Shown here: piece after piece, positions 8,762 through 16,600 of the stretch
Numbering within the stretch: position 1 is the first letter of the stretch
How the letters are laid out: each line of letters opens with the position of its first letter
Source: Halostella salina
Lineage (GTDB): Archaea > Halobacteriota > Halobacteria > Halobacteriales > Natronoarchaeaceae
NCBI RefSeq assembly: GCF_003675855.1
Contig: NZ_RCIH01000001.1
Location: forward strand, 496,001 to 560,000
Length of the DNA: 64,000 nucleotides
Direction: 5' to 3'
Made by a program: the position numbers and the translations under genes
Notes under the pieces: generated by a model
The model's input: the letters and a program-made list of their open reading frames with translations, nothing else
Told to the model about the DNA's origin: nothing
Databases searched by the model: none

Positions 8762-10423
8762 CTACTGGACGCGCTCGGCGACGAGGGCAGCAAGTTCGTC
8801 CGGCGTCGTGGCCGGCTCCGAGACCGTCTCGGGGTCGGGGACGCCGCCCTCGACGACGTAGGCGCTGCCGCGCTCGTAGGCGTCGCCGGTAGCGTCCGGG
8901 ACGACGACCTTCTCGTGGTCGGCCATCCGGAGCGCGGCGCGGTGGAGGTCCGACCTGGCGTCGTCGGCGACGGCGACCGTGAGTCCCCCCCGGCGGACGC
9001 GCGACGCGACGGCGGCGTAGTGGGCGACCTGCGGCCCGAACCGGTCGCTCGCGCCGGCGAAGGCCTCGACGGCCTCGCGGGCGGCCTCGCGGTAGCGCTC
9101 CGCGCCGGTCAGCGCGTGGAGGTCCAGCAGCGCGTCGGCGAACTCGACGTTGGCGTCCAGCGGGCGGAGCGGGCGGTCCAGCAGCGCCGGGCCGCTGGCC
9201 GGGCCGTCCGTGAACGACCCCGCCGAACGGAGGTCGTCGAGGACGTAGTCGGCGAGCCGTTCGGCGTCGGCGAGGGTGTCCGCGCCGAGCACCTGCCGGG
9301 CGGTCGAGAGCGCAGCGACGACGCGGGCGTGGTCCGCGAGCAGGCCGCGCTCGCCCGTTTCGTCGCCGTCGCGGTAGTGGACCACGCGGTCGCCGTCGAC
9401 CAGTTCGGTCCGGAGGTGGTCGAGCGTACGCTCGGCGTACTGCCGGGCGCGCTCGTCGTCGGTGTAGGCGTGGAGCGTGAGCAGGCCGTCGACCGCGACC
9501 GCGTTCCAGTCGGCGAAGACCGTGTCGTCGACCGGGGGCGCGTCCGCGTCCTCGCGGTCGGTCGGGTCCAGCGTGTAGTACTCCGCGCTCGCCCCGGCCG
9601 ACTGGCTGCCGGCGAACGCCTCGCCCGTCCACAGCGTGGTCGTCAGGTACTCCAGCGTGCGCTCGGCCGGCTCGCGGTACGACTCGTCGCCGGTGTAGAG
9701 GTAGCCGTTGGCGAACGCGCGCAGCAGGGCGGCGTTCGTGTCCAGCACCTTCTCGTACTGGATCCCGCTCCAGTCGGCCTCCGTGGCGTACCGGAAGAAG
9801 CCGCCGGCGTAGTCGTCGAGCAGGTTCGCGCTCACGGCCGAGAGCGAGCGCAGCGCCTGCTCGCGCTCCCGCTTCAGCGCGAACTCGACGGTGCGGGGCA
9901 TCGGGAACTTCGCGTCGGTCCCCCACCCGCCGGCCGTCTCGTCGTAGGCGGCGCGAAGCTGGCCGACCATCCGCCCCTCCACGTCGTCGGTGAGTTCGCC
10001 CGCCGGCGTGTCGTTGCCCTGGACGGCGCGGGGGACGCTCCCCGCGCTCGTCCCCTTCGCGTCCCACGTCTTCCGCACGCTGTCTATCACCTGTCGCATC
10101 CCGTCGGGGCCGAGGTAGCCCGCCCCCGTCAGCACCTCGCCGTCCGGCGTGAGGAACACGGTCGAGGGGAACCCGCCCATGTTGTACCGCTCGCCGACCC
10201 GGGGGTGCCGGTCCACGTCGACCCGCACCGGGACGAACCCGTCGTTGACGTTCGCCGCGATGCGTGGCTCGGAGTACGTCGCCTCGTCCATCTCGTGGCA
10301 GTGCGTACACCAGGTCGCCGCCAGCGAGAGCAACACCGGCTTGCCGGCGCGGTCGGCCGCCTCGAACGCCGCCGGCCCCCACTCGCGCCACTCGACCCGC
10401 GTCGCCGCCGCGCTGTCGTCCAT
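8762..10423 (-). CDS. DUF255 thioredoxin-like protein (YyaL/SPATA20 family)
   Basis: 553 aa. N-terminal thioredoxin fold with WCTHCHEMDEATY (CxxC at residues 39-42) and the cis-Pro region GGFPSTVFLTPDG, followed by an (alpha/alpha) barrel resembling N-acylglucosamine epimerase/glycosidase folds (GGFFRYATEADW, LYTGDESYREPAERTL, DWNAVAVDGLL). Family members are often near 650-700 aa, so this is a short form. The family is conserved in bacteria, archaea and mammals but its reaction is unknown. Start at ATG 10423 (MDDSAAATRVEW); the far longer upstream extension is antisense to fxsA and spurious. Confidence 0.85.
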   Translation of the reverse strand: MDDSAAATRVEWREWGPAAFEAADRAGKPVLLSLAATWCTHCHEMDEATYSEPRIAANVNDGFVPVRVDVDRHPRVGERYNMGGFPSTVFLTPDGEVLTGAGYLGPDGMRQVIDSVRKTWDAKGTSAGSVPRAVQGNDTPAGELTDDVEGRMVGQLRAAYDETAGGWGTDAKFPMPRTVEFALKREREQALRSLSAVSANLLDDYAGGFFRYATEADWSGIQYEKVLDTNAALLRAFANGYLYTGDESYREPAERTLEYLTTTLWTGEAFAGSQSAGASAEYYTLDPTDREDADAPPVDDTVFADWNAVAVDGLLTLHAYTDDERARQYAERTLDHLRTELVDGDRVVHYRDGDETGERGLLADHARVVAALSTARQVLGADTLADAERLADYVLDDLRSAGSFTDGPASGPALLDRPLRPLDANVEFADALLDLHALTGAERYREAAREAVEAFAGASDRFGPQVAHYAAVASRVRRGGLTVAVADDARSDLHRAALRMADHEKVVVPDATGDAYERGSAYVVEGGVPDPETVSEPATTPDELAALVAERVQ

Positions 10424-10522
10424 ACCTCGGGGTAGGCGGCCCGCGGCGTAAGGCCTTCGCACCGGCCCTGCGGCCGTCGCGGCTGTATAAAGGGTTTTGA
10501 GGCCGGCCCGGGAAGGACGAGT

Positions 10523-11035
10523 ATGATCTGGTGGCTGCTGGCGCTGCTGCTCATCCCGCTGCTCGACGCGCTGTTTCTCATCTACGTCGCCCTCGAACTG
10601 CTCGGTGCCGTCGAGACGGTCCTGCTCGTCGTGCTCACGGCGCTCGTGGGGATGTTGCTCGTCCGCGCCGAGGGGCGCCGCACGATGGCGAAGATCCAGC
10701 GCTCGCTCGCTCAGGGCGAACCGCCCACCGACGCCCTGCTCGACGGCGGCCTGCTCATCGCCGCCGGCGCGTTCCTCCTGACCCCCGGCCTCGTCACCGA
10801 CGCCGTCGGCCTCCTGCTTGCGCTCCCGCCGACCCGCGCGCTGATACGGATGGCGCTCAAGCGCTGGGTCGTCACGCCGTACGTCGACGAGAAGACCGGC
10901 GGCTTCGCCACCGGCAACGTGTACACGTTCGGGTTCCCCGACGGCGACGCCGACCGGGAGCGCGACGGCCCCGACGACACCTACGATCTCGGCGACGACG
11001 CGTACGACGTGGACTTCGAGGACGACGACCGCTAA
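10523..11035 (+). CDS. fxsA: FxsA family membrane protein
   Basis: 170 aa. Two N-terminal membrane segments (about residues 3-23 and 28-46), the family motif of an EGRR-type polar turn, then GGLLIAAGAFLLTPGLVTDAVGLLLALPPTR, the most conserved FxsA stretch, and a strongly acidic haloarchaeal tail. FxsA in bacteria modulates phage F exclusion when overproduced; its normal role is unknown. Located just before the tRNA-Ile that is the integration site of the provirus. Promoter element TATAAAGGGTTTTGAGG at about 10484-10500. Confidence 0.85.
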   Translation: MIWWLLALLLIPLLDALFLIYVALELLGAVETVLLVVLTALVGMLLVRAEGRRTMAKIQRSLAQGEPPTDALLDGGLLIAAGAFLLTPGLVTDAVGLLLALPPTRALIRMALKRWVVTPYVDEKTGGFATGNVYTFGFPDGDADRERDGPDDTYDLGDDAYDVDFEDDDR

Positions 11036-11106
11036 CCGGACGACGGCGGCGTGGTGCAAGAAGGAAACGCTTAAAGGTTCCAACCGACAACGACTGAGTG
11101 CGTTCG

Positions 11107-11180
11107 GGGCCAATAGCTCAATCAGGTTGAGCGCTCGGCTGATAACCGGGAGGTTCGCGGTTCAAATCCGCGTTGGCCCA
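11107..11180 (+). tRNA. tRNA-Ile (anticodon GAT)
   Basis: 74 nt. Acceptor GGGCCAA pairs with TTGGCCC, discriminator A. Anticodon stem CTCGG/CCGGG encloses loop CTGATAA, anticodon GAT. T arm GCGGTTCAAATCCGC. No CCA encoded, as usual in haloarchaea. A promoter-like GCTTAAAGG lies about 38 bp upstream. The 3' part is the attachment site of the integrated element that follows. Confidence 0.96.
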
Positions 11181-11182
11181 TC
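11168..11182 (+). other. attL of the integrated element
   Basis: CCGCGTTGGCCCATC, the last 13 nt of tRNA-Ile plus two bases, is repeated exactly at 31927-31941. Integration into a tRNA 3' end with regeneration of an intact tRNA is the usual outcome for archaeal tyrosine-recombinase elements. Confidence 0.88.
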
Positions 11183-11345
11183 TTCAATTTTACCGCTTTT
11201 CAGCCGAACTAAAGCGGCGTCTACAGCGTCGTAACCGTCCGTTTTCGGTCGTCTCAGCGAAAACGGAACCGGCCGATCTGAATCAGCCCGGAAGCACCTC
11301 TCCCGGTACCCCTCGCAGTCCCTCACTTCCCGTAGCCACGCGGAG

Positions 11346-11543
11346 GTGGTCCGCGTGACGCTCCGGTGTGAGTGCGGTGGGCCGGTGCGCGTCACGGAGG
11401 GCAGCGATCCCGACCGCGACGGCCGCCACTGGGAGGAGTACGAGTGCGAGATCTGCAGCCGCGTCGGGACCTACGAGTTCGGCGGCGGCGTCTCGGACCG
11501 TGTCAGCGGGTGCCTCACGAAGACGAGCGAGGTGCCGCTATGA
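11346..11543 (+). CDS. Small zinc-ribbon protein of the provirus
   Basis: 65 aa from GTG 11346, or 62 aa from GTG 11355. Two metal-binding pairs: CECGG near the N-terminus and CEIC in the middle (LRCECGGPVRV, YECEICSRVG), i.e. a CxC/CxxC zinc ribbon. The stop overlaps the next ATG (ATGA, 11540-11543), so it is translationally linked to the SWIM-like gene. GTG 11355 itself overlaps a TGA in another frame. Role unknown; small zinc ribbons of haloviruses are usually nucleic-acid or protein adaptors. Confidence 0.65.
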   Translation: MVRVTLRCECGGPVRVTEGSDPDRDGRHWEEYECEICSRVGTYEFGGGVSDRVSGCLTKTSEVPL

Positions 11544-11923
11544 GCAAGGCCGTCGAACAAGCGGCCGCAGAGCTGGAGCGCAAGCTCGGCGAACCCGACC
11601 GACTGACGTTCCCCGACGACTGGACCATGTCGGCATCCTGGCGGCGCGCCCAAGAGGAGGCTGACGCTGGCGGGCCAGTCTCGGCCGCTGAGCGGGTCGT
11701 GTTGCTCGGCGAGGGAGATCCCCACCGCGTGCTGTTCACCATCTACGACGGTACCCTGCGGGCCGAGTGCGACTGTGACGGCTACCACTACCGCGGCTGG
11801 TGCGCTCACGTCGCTTCGTGCTGGTGGCGGTGGGTCCGCTCGGACCTCGCAGTGACCGACCTAGACACCGGACAGACGCACCTCTCGCCGCCCTGGTGGC
11901 TCTCTGTCGGGGGTGAACGATGA
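11540..11923 (+). CDS. SWIM zinc-finger-like protein
   Basis: 127 aa starting MSKAVEQAAAELERKLGEP. The core LRAECDCDGYHYRGWCAHVASCWWRW has the CxCx(n)CxH spacing of a SWIM zinc finger, preceded by a short beta segment (VLFTIYDGTLRAECDC) as in that family. SWIM domains bind DNA or protein. The gene shares ATGA overlaps with both neighbours, so it is part of the leftmost provirus operon. Specific function unknown. Confidence 0.7.
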   Translation: MSKAVEQAAAELERKLGEPDRLTFPDDWTMSASWRRAQEEADAGGPVSAAERVVLLGEGDPHRVLFTIYDGTLRAECDCDGYHYRGWCAHVASCWWRWVRSDLAVTDLDTGQTHLSPPWWLSVGGER

Positions 11924-12141
11924 CGGTGCGACGCCGAACGCGGCGGCAGTCACGCGCGGGCACGCCCGAGAGCGCGCACGACACCCCCACCGCATCCCCT
12001 GGGGGGTGTGGTACCCACGTTGCGATCACGGGGGTCGGCCGCTCCCTGTCCCGTGGTTTTGCCGTGGTACCACCGCGGTACCAGAGTGGTACCATTCCTG
12101 TAAGCAAAGCTAAGAGAAACGGAGGGGTTCGCCGTGAGTAA
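11920..12141 (+). CDS. Possible small basic protein, weakly supported
   Basis: 73 aa, basic and rich in Arg/Ser/Gly. Support is only the ATGA overlap with the upstream gene and an 8-nt overlap with the next one. Its sequence lacks the acidic bias of neighbours, and its second half covers the GGTACC iterons (12066-12093), so the region may instead be regulatory. No domain recognised. Confidence 0.25.
   Translation: MTVRRRTRRQSRAGTPESAHDTPTASPGGCGTHVAITGVGRSLSRGFAVVPPRYQSGTIPVSKAKRNGGVRRE
12010..12093 (+). promoter_or_regulatory. GGTACC operator array, three boxes at 11-bp spacing
   Basis: GGTACC occurs at 12010, 12066, 12077 and 12088. The last three are exactly 11 bp apart, about one helical turn, and lie 41-68 bp upstream of the GTG start of the RHH-wHTH regulator at 12134. 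Each is flanked by similar bases (GTGGTACCAC, GCGGTACCAG, GTGGTACCAT). The arrangement is what a cooperative dimeric repressor would bind; autoregulation is inference. Confidence 0.6.
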
Positions 12142-12643
12142 GCAGATCCACGAGGAGGGCGACCGTCGTAAGCAGGTGAAGTTCCGCGTCGACGAGTCGA
12201 AGTGCGACGCACTCGACGAGGTAGCCGACGAACTCGACATCTCCCGCGCCCGGCTGCTCCGGGACGCCGTCGACGACATCCTCGACGAACACGGCGACGC
12301 CACCCGCGACGTGGGCGGCGAGTACTGGCCCGACCGTGAGGACCTGACCGAGCTGTACCGGGCCTGCCTCCGGCACGCCAACAAGAAGCTCATCCTGAAC
12401 CTGCGGGTGAAAGGCGGAATGGTCGCCGAGGACACCCGGTACAACCGGAACGATCTGGTCGGGGCGCTCCGCCCGCTCGAAAAGCGCGGGTACGTCCGCA
12501 TCCAGTGTAGCGGTGTCTTCGGGCGGAATCTCAACTCCGAGGTAGCTGTACGGGTCAAGCCGAAGTGCGCCGACCCGAAGCAGTGGAAGTACCGGAAGGT
12601 CGAAGACGAGAAGGGCCAGCGACAGGCCACGGGGGCGGATTAG
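12134..12643 (+). CDS. RHH plus winged-helix DNA-binding regulator
   Basis: 169 aa from a GTG preceded by GGAGGGG. Residues about 12-52 form a ribbon-helix-helix: strand KQVKFRVDESKC, then helices with DEVADELDISRARLLRDAV. Residues about 70-155 look like a winged helix: LYRACLRHANKKLIL, DLVGALRPLEKRGYVRI, a wing and AVRVKPKC. Combination suggests a transcription regulator or plasmid-partition-like protein. The GGTACC array directly upstream is its likely operator. First candidate for controlling the virion operon that follows. Confidence 0.72.
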   Translation: MSKQIHEEGDRRKQVKFRVDESKCDALDEVADELDISRARLLRDAVDDILDEHGDATRDVGGEYWPDREDLTELYRACLRHANKKLILNLRVKGGMVAEDTRYNRNDLVGALRPLEKRGYVRIQCSGVFGRNLNSEVAVRVKPKCADPKQWKYRKVEDEKGQRQATGAD

Positions 12644-12644
12644 C

Positions 12645-12806
12645 GTGCCAACCTGTCGCTCCTGCGGTGAGGAAGTCAGCTCGAAATACGCCCGTGTCTG
12701 CGGTGTCGATGGCGTGGTGACCGACTGCCCGTGGTGCAACTCCCAAGTACGGGACGGACAGCCCCCGAGTGGAACGCTCTACCACATCCGCGCCGAGGGC
12801 GTTTAA
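12645..12806 (+). CDS. 53-aa zinc-ribbon protein
   Basis: GTG start immediately after the stop of the regulator gene (stop 12641-12643, start 12645). The product begins [13 protein letters not shown] and has a second pair CPWC (DCPWCNSQV), giving a CxxC...CxxC zinc ribbon. The tight spacing and clean reading frame support a real gene. A promoter-like CATATCCTTTTCC follows, so the virion operon probably has its own start. Function unknown. Confidence 0.6.
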   Translation: MPTCRSCGEEVSSKYARVCGVDGVVTDCPWCNSQVRDGQPPSGTLYHIRAEGV

Positions 12807-12859
12807 CTTCCACCCTGCTGCATATCCTTTTCCTAGCCGGTTTCGGACAGCGCGGCGGT

Positions 12860-13291
12860 ATGGCACTCAACATACCCCAACAGTACGTGCCTTCCGGCCT
12901 TCGCCGGGAGGACGGTATCGACCTCACAGACAGCGTTCTTGCGCCGTTGTTCGTCCTCGCGTCGTTCAGCGTCGGGGCGGTCGGGACGCTTCAGTTCTCC
13001 GACCCGCTGAACCTCGCGCTGTCGGACGCACTGTACGCGGCTCACGGCACCGAGATCACGTTCGCGTTCATCGTCAGCATGTCCGTCCTGGTGGTCGGGT
13101 GGCTCACCAACGAGAACACGCCTGAGGACTACACGGACATCGAGACGATCGTGATGCTCCTGGCGGTGCTGCTGAACGTCCTGACTGCGCTGGTTCCGGC
13201 CGTCAGCGTCGCCGTCGCCGACATGTGGTACATCGGTTGGTTCAGCGTGTTCCTCAACGGCGCGGCGTTCTACCTGATCGCCTACAAGTAA
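12860..13291 (+). CDS. Small four-helix membrane protein, pleolipovirus VP3-like
   Basis: 143 aa. Four predicted membrane helices: about 25-46 ([18 protein letters not shown]), 68-86 ([19 protein letters not shown]), 97-120 and 124-142. This matches size and topology of VP3, the internal membrane protein of pleolipovirus virions, and it sits where VP3 does, immediately before the spike gene. Start ATG 12860 lies about 38 bp after a TATA-like CATATCC. Identification rests on topology and gene order; no direct homology search was possible. Confidence 0.65.
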   Translation: MALNIPQQYVPSGLRREDGIDLTDSVLAPLFVLASFSVGAVGTLQFSDPLNLALSDALYAAHGTEITFAFIVSMSVLVVGWLTNENTPEDYTDIETIVMLLAVLLNVLTALVPAVSVAVADMWYIGWFSVFLNGAAFYLIAYK

Positions 13292-13315
13292 ACCTGGATT
13301 CGGAGGATTCAGACC

Positions 13316-13438
13316 ATGATAAACCGCTTTTCGACGTTCGTAGAAGAGAACGAAGACATCCTATTGGCGGCGTACGGCGGCGCATCGGCCGCGCTTGCGT
13401 TCGCTGCGACACTGCTGGCGCAAGTGGGGGGACTATGA
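13316..13438 (+). CDS. 40-aa membrane peptide in the virion operon
   Basis: Starts ATG 13316 behind a strong Shine-Dalgarno-like CGGAGGATT (13301-13309). Product MINRFSTFVEENEDILLAAY followed by a hydrophobic Ala-rich helix (about residues 21-38). Single-spanning peptide between the VP3-like and spike genes. Its stop overlaps the start of a 15-codon ORF (ATGA, 13435-13438). Function unknown; position suggests a minor virion or assembly component. Confidence 0.6.
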   Translation: MINRFSTFVEENEDILLAAYGGASAALAFAATLLAQVGGL

Positions 13439-13482
13439 CAGCCCATCAGCCCATGCCCAAAGCTGAGAGGGGGAACCGATGA
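13435..13482 (+). CDS. 15-codon leader ORF coupled to the spike gene
   Basis: MTAHQPMPKAERGNR, starting in an ATGA overlap with the preceding stop and ending in an ATGA overlap with the spike start. It carries the GAGAGGGGGA ribosome-binding sequence for the spike. More likely a translational coupler than a functional peptide. Confidence 0.35.
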   Translation: MTAHQPMPKAERGNR

Positions 13483-15230
13483 CGCGGCGGATCGTCTCTC
13501 TCGCGCTCGTCGGGCTGCTGCTCGTCTCGTCGCTGGCGGGACCGGCGGCGGCCGCGGCGACCGCGCCGAGCGCGGACACCAGGAGTGCGGCGACGGCCTC
13601 GACGCCGACTGCGACGACGGCGACCGCGCAGGATAACACGTCAGCGGTCGACTACGCGATCGTCACGGCCGCGAGCGTCGGATGTGTCACGAACCCGGTG
13701 GGTTGCGCTTCCGGTGCGGCGTTGGCGAGCTATTCGACGGGTGTGACCGCTCAAGACACCAAGGTCAGCATTCACAGCATTGGTACCGGAGAGTACGAGA
13801 GCGCGTCGGCGTATTTCTCACTCTTTGGGAACTACTTGCAAGATACCGGAACGGTCGCGTCTATCGATGCTCGGAACGCAATCGCAACCGCGTACGAGCA
13901 GGGGAACACGACGACTCAAGCGGACCAGATGGCCCGGTCAGCAATCCGTGATTACTATTCCGTTCATCAAAAGAATCTTGTAAATTACCACAACAAGCAG
14001 GTGGCTCAACTCAATCAGGGCGCGGACATTGCACAGAGTTCCTCAGAGATAGATGACACGTTTATCTCCGGGCCGCCTGTGACCGACCACGGAGAGGACG
14101 ACGAATACGATTCGTGGAATACGACTGCATTGGTCGATGTTCACGAGAACACGGGGACGCTGAACAACGGGACAGAGATCACGTATCTCGTCCCCGAATT
14201 TGCCGTTCAGTTTGACGACAATTCGTTCGATGAGGTCGTTAATATCCGGTTCCGTCTTGACCCCCTGTCCGATAAGTACACAGTCACGGACGACGGGCGG
14301 ATTCGGTTCGATGCTAACGACGTTGCGAAGTTCGAGAACGTTGGTTCGGAAAATAAGAGTGCGGACATTATGGGTTACATCGAAGTTGAGCCGGTTATGA
14401 CCGTCCAGTCCGTAACCGGGTCGGGCCTTCAATCGGCGACTGTGTACGATTTCGAGCAGTGGTATGAAACCAGCCAAGAAATCCAGACACAGGCGTCAAC
14501 GGTCGCAGGAAACTACGTCAGCGGGTTCTCCGAAGACATCTACACCGCGCTCGACAACGGGGAGATCTCCGTCTCCGACCTTCGCGGGATCGACGGCCAA
14601 GCGCGTCATCTCATCGGCGACGACGACGCGAACGTGACGAGTGACCGCTACGAGACCGCGGCGCTGACCCTGCTCGGCATCGCCCAACCCAACGCGTCAC
14701 AGACTTCTACGATGGTCGTAGAGTACAGCGGTTATACTGACCGAACCCGGAATGCGACGACCGGCGAGTGGGAGTACACCGGGTACGTCGAGAACCGGAC
14801 GTATCAGGGCCTCCTATTCGCTCAGAACGTTCCGACTGGCGGGTTCTCGACGGGAACGACGTACAACACGACGACTCTCGGCGGAACCGTCGTCATGGCC
14901 AACGAGACAGCCGGTTCGCAGGAACGCTTTGAGAAGGGCGAATTTGTAATCAAATCGATGTTTGATGAGTCCGGCAACTCGGTCAACAAGACGGACTACG
15001 ACGAACCGCAGTACGATTCCTACAATTCGACTGAGTACATCACCTACATCAACAAGTCGACGGGAGCATGGGAAGATGCCCTGAGCGAAGAAGAATCGGG
15101 ACCGTCCGCGGGCGGCGGAGGGGCGTCGATCGAACTCCCTGACGGGTTCAACGCCGGGAGCATCTTCGGCGGGGTGGCAATCATGGCCGTCGCCGCCGGA
15201 GCCGTCGTCTTAGTCGTCCTGCGAGGCTAA
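13479..15230 (+). CDS. Pleolipovirus spike protein (VP4-like), secreted glycoprotein with C-terminal anchor
   Basis: 583 aa. N-terminal Sec signal (MTRRIVSLALVGLLLVSSLA, cleavage probably after AAAAA near residue 28), a Thr/Ala linker, a large beta-rich ectodomain with more than ten N-x-S/T sequons (for example GNTT, WNTT, NNGT, ENKS, PNAS, RNAT, ENRT, YNTT, NKST), and a single C-terminal membrane helix (about 558-581). Size and architecture match pleolipovirus VP4 spikes that bind the host and fuse membranes. Overlaps the leader ORF by 4 nt and is followed 3 nt later by the next membrane gene. Confidence 0.75.
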   Translation: MTRRIVSLALVGLLLVSSLAGPAAAAATAPSADTRSAATASTPTATTATAQDNTSAVDYAIVTAASVGCVTNPVGCASGAALASYSTGVTAQDTKVSIHSIGTGEYESASAYFSLFGNYLQDTGTVASIDARNAIATAYEQGNTTTQADQMARSAIRDYYSVHQKNLVNYHNKQVAQLNQGADIAQSSSEIDDTFISGPPVTDHGEDDEYDSWNTTALVDVHENTGTLNNGTEITYLVPEFAVQFDDNSFDEVVNIRFRLDPLSDKYTVTDDGRIRFDANDVAKFENVGSENKSADIMGYIEVEPVMTVQSVTGSGLQSATVYDFEQWYETSQEIQTQASTVAGNYVSGFSEDIYTALDNGEISVSDLRGIDGQARHLIGDDDANVTSDRYETAALTLLGIAQPNASQTSTMVVEYSGYTDRTRNATTGEWEYTGYVENRTYQGLLFAQNVPTGGFSTGTTYNTTTLGGTVVMANETAGSQERFEKGEFVIKSMFDESGNSVNKTDYDEPQYDSYNSTEYITYINKSTGAWEDALSEEESGPSAGGGGASIELPDGFNAGSIFGGVAIMAVAAGAVVLVVLRG

Positions 15231-15233
15231 CCC

Positions 15234-15803
15234 ATGCGCCGTATTCTTTCCGCGCTGCTGCTGGTGACAGCGGTGGCTCTGGCGATGGGCATGGGCACGT
15301 GGGCCGCGGTCGAGCCGGTGGCCGCGCAGGAAAATCAGAGCTCCAATCAGACGACCGCCGCGCCGCCGTCGACGCCGAACGGGACGCTGGCGCTCTCGGA
15401 CGCGGCACGTATCACCGACTGGGAGTTTCAGAACGACACGGTTCACGTCACGGTCGAACTGGAGATCTCCCGGACAGTGGTCATCACAGACGGCATGGCC
15501 GGGGTGAACACCACTGGAGCGACCCGGCCACCGTCGCAGTCGTGGGACCTCTCCCGCGGTACGCATGAACTGACGATGCCGGTCGAGCATGTCCGCGGCG
15601 GGTCGTCCGTGACGGTCGCCACCGCGGGCGGCTCCTACCGACTCAGCAACGCGATGGACCCACCGGACGATGAAGCCAACCCCTTCGAGACGTTCGGCGG
15701 AGAGTCCGGTCTGTTCTGGGGAGTCGGCATGACCGTCATCGTGGCCGCACTGGCCGCGTGGTACACGATCCGCACCGAGGCGAGCGGGGTGGTCGAGGCA
15801 TGA
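15234..15803 (+). CDS. Secreted, C-terminally anchored protein of the virion module
   Basis: 189 aa. Signal peptide (MRRILSALLLVTAVALAMGM to about residue 32, AAQ/E), short Thr/Ser/Asn-rich linker with sequons (NQSSNQTT, NGT), a beta-sandwich-like ectodomain (about 60-140), and a C-terminal membrane helix (about 160-178, GLFWGVGMTVIVAALAAWYT). The position between spike and the next membrane protein corresponds to conserved uncharacterised genes of pleolipoviruses. Its stop overlaps the downstream ATG (ATGA). Confidence 0.65.
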   Translation: MRRILSALLLVTAVALAMGMGTWAAVEPVAAQENQSSNQTTAAPPSTPNGTLALSDAARITDWEFQNDTVHVTVELEISRTVVITDGMAGVNTTGATRPPSQSWDLSRGTHELTMPVEHVRGGSSVTVATAGGSYRLSNAMDPPDDEANPFETFGGESGLFWGVGMTVIVAALAAWYTIRTEASGVVEA

Positions 15804-16600
15804 CCGACACCAGCGGGACGTTTCAGAACTGGCGCGACCGTCTCACCTTTATCATCGCGGAAGCACAGCTACTCGTCGCCGGCCTCCTGGTGTCGGTCGG
15901 GATCGTCCTCCTGTGGTACAAACCCACCGTGCCGGGTATCCCGCCGGTCGCAGGCGGAATGTTCGCCGCGCTGCTGTTGCTCGGCCCCCCGCTGTTCGGT
16001 CTGTTCGTAAGTGGGGCGCGGTGGCTCCGACGGCGCAACATGGTCGAGGTGTACCACATCAACGGAGTCGACGACACCCGCCGAAAGCTGTACGTCGCTC
16101 CCGAACTGTGGGATGAGAAAACCGTCGAAGGGCCGAGCCCGTACGTGTGCAACGACGGCGACGCCTACGAAGTCCGCGAGTTCACCCACCACGACGACGC
16201 CGATCAGCTCGTCGTCCGCGGGTGCTACTTCAGTCAACTCGCCGACTCCAAACTCGTCACCACGAAGGCGATGCTGGAGGACATTCACGGCGACCTCGTC
16301 GACGCGTTCCTTGAGTACAACCGGCTCCGGGGTCGCATCTCCAAGATGGGGCTGGAGATACAGCGGGACGTAGTGAACGAGGAAGCCGAGGCCGACGAGC
16401 GCGGGTTGATGCACCCGCGGACGGCCGTGAAGGACCACTTCGAGGACGCCAAGCAGGACGCCGAGGAGCGCGACGTAGACGAAATCAAGGACGTGACTGA
16501 GTACGTCGAAGAGTACACCGAAGCCCACGGCCCGAGGACACCTGTGGCGGCGGACGACTCGACGAACCAGGCGGCAACCGACGGAGGGACCGACCGATGA
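15800..16600 (+). CDS. Membrane protein with cytoplasmic domain, virion module
   Basis: 266 aa starting MTDTSGTFQNWRDR. Two membrane helices (about 13-38 and 46-70) followed by a soluble domain of beta and then long charged helices (DIHGDLVDAFLEYNRLRGRI to VEEYTEAHG) and a polar tail. Corresponds by order and size to the roughly 280-aa conserved pleolipovirus protein encoded before the ATPase. ATGA overlap upstream and 4-nt overlap downstream (ATGA at 16597). An alternative ATG at 15758 lies inside the previous gene and adds no plausible sequence. Confidence 0.65.
   Translation: MTDTSGTFQNWRDRLTFIIAEAQLLVAGLLVSVGIVLLWYKPTVPGIPPVAGGMFAALLLLGPPLFGLFVSGARWLRRRNMVEVYHINGVDDTRRKLYVAPELWDEKTVEGPSPYVCNDGDAYEVREFTHHDDADQLVVRGCYFSQLADSKLVTTKAMLEDIHGDLVDAFLEYNRLRGRISKMGLEIQRDVVNEEAEADERGLMHPRTAVKDHFEDAKQDAEERDVDEIKDVTEYVEEYTEAHGPRTPVAADDSTNQAATDGGTDR

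Noticed and set aside
8708-10435. 575-codon plus-strand ORF over the DUF255 gene, and similar long antisense ORFs at 31290-33101, 39471-40556, 41614-42969 and 43696-45126
   Set aside because: Each lies opposite or out of frame with a gene that has recognisable motifs; their sequences are Arg/Gly/Ala-rich or His/Val/Asp shadows typical of high-GC genomes and show no domain.
8762-11113. 783-codon version of the DUF255 protein and other long N-terminal extensions (2291-2926, 54651-56099, 61015-63024)
   Set aside because: The extensions run antisense through neighbouring genes or promoters; internal ATGs match the family starts.
12010-12093. CRISPR-like reading of the GGTACC repeats
   Set aside because: Units are 6 bp at 11-bp spacing with no repeat-spacer structure and no cas genes; better explained as an operator array.
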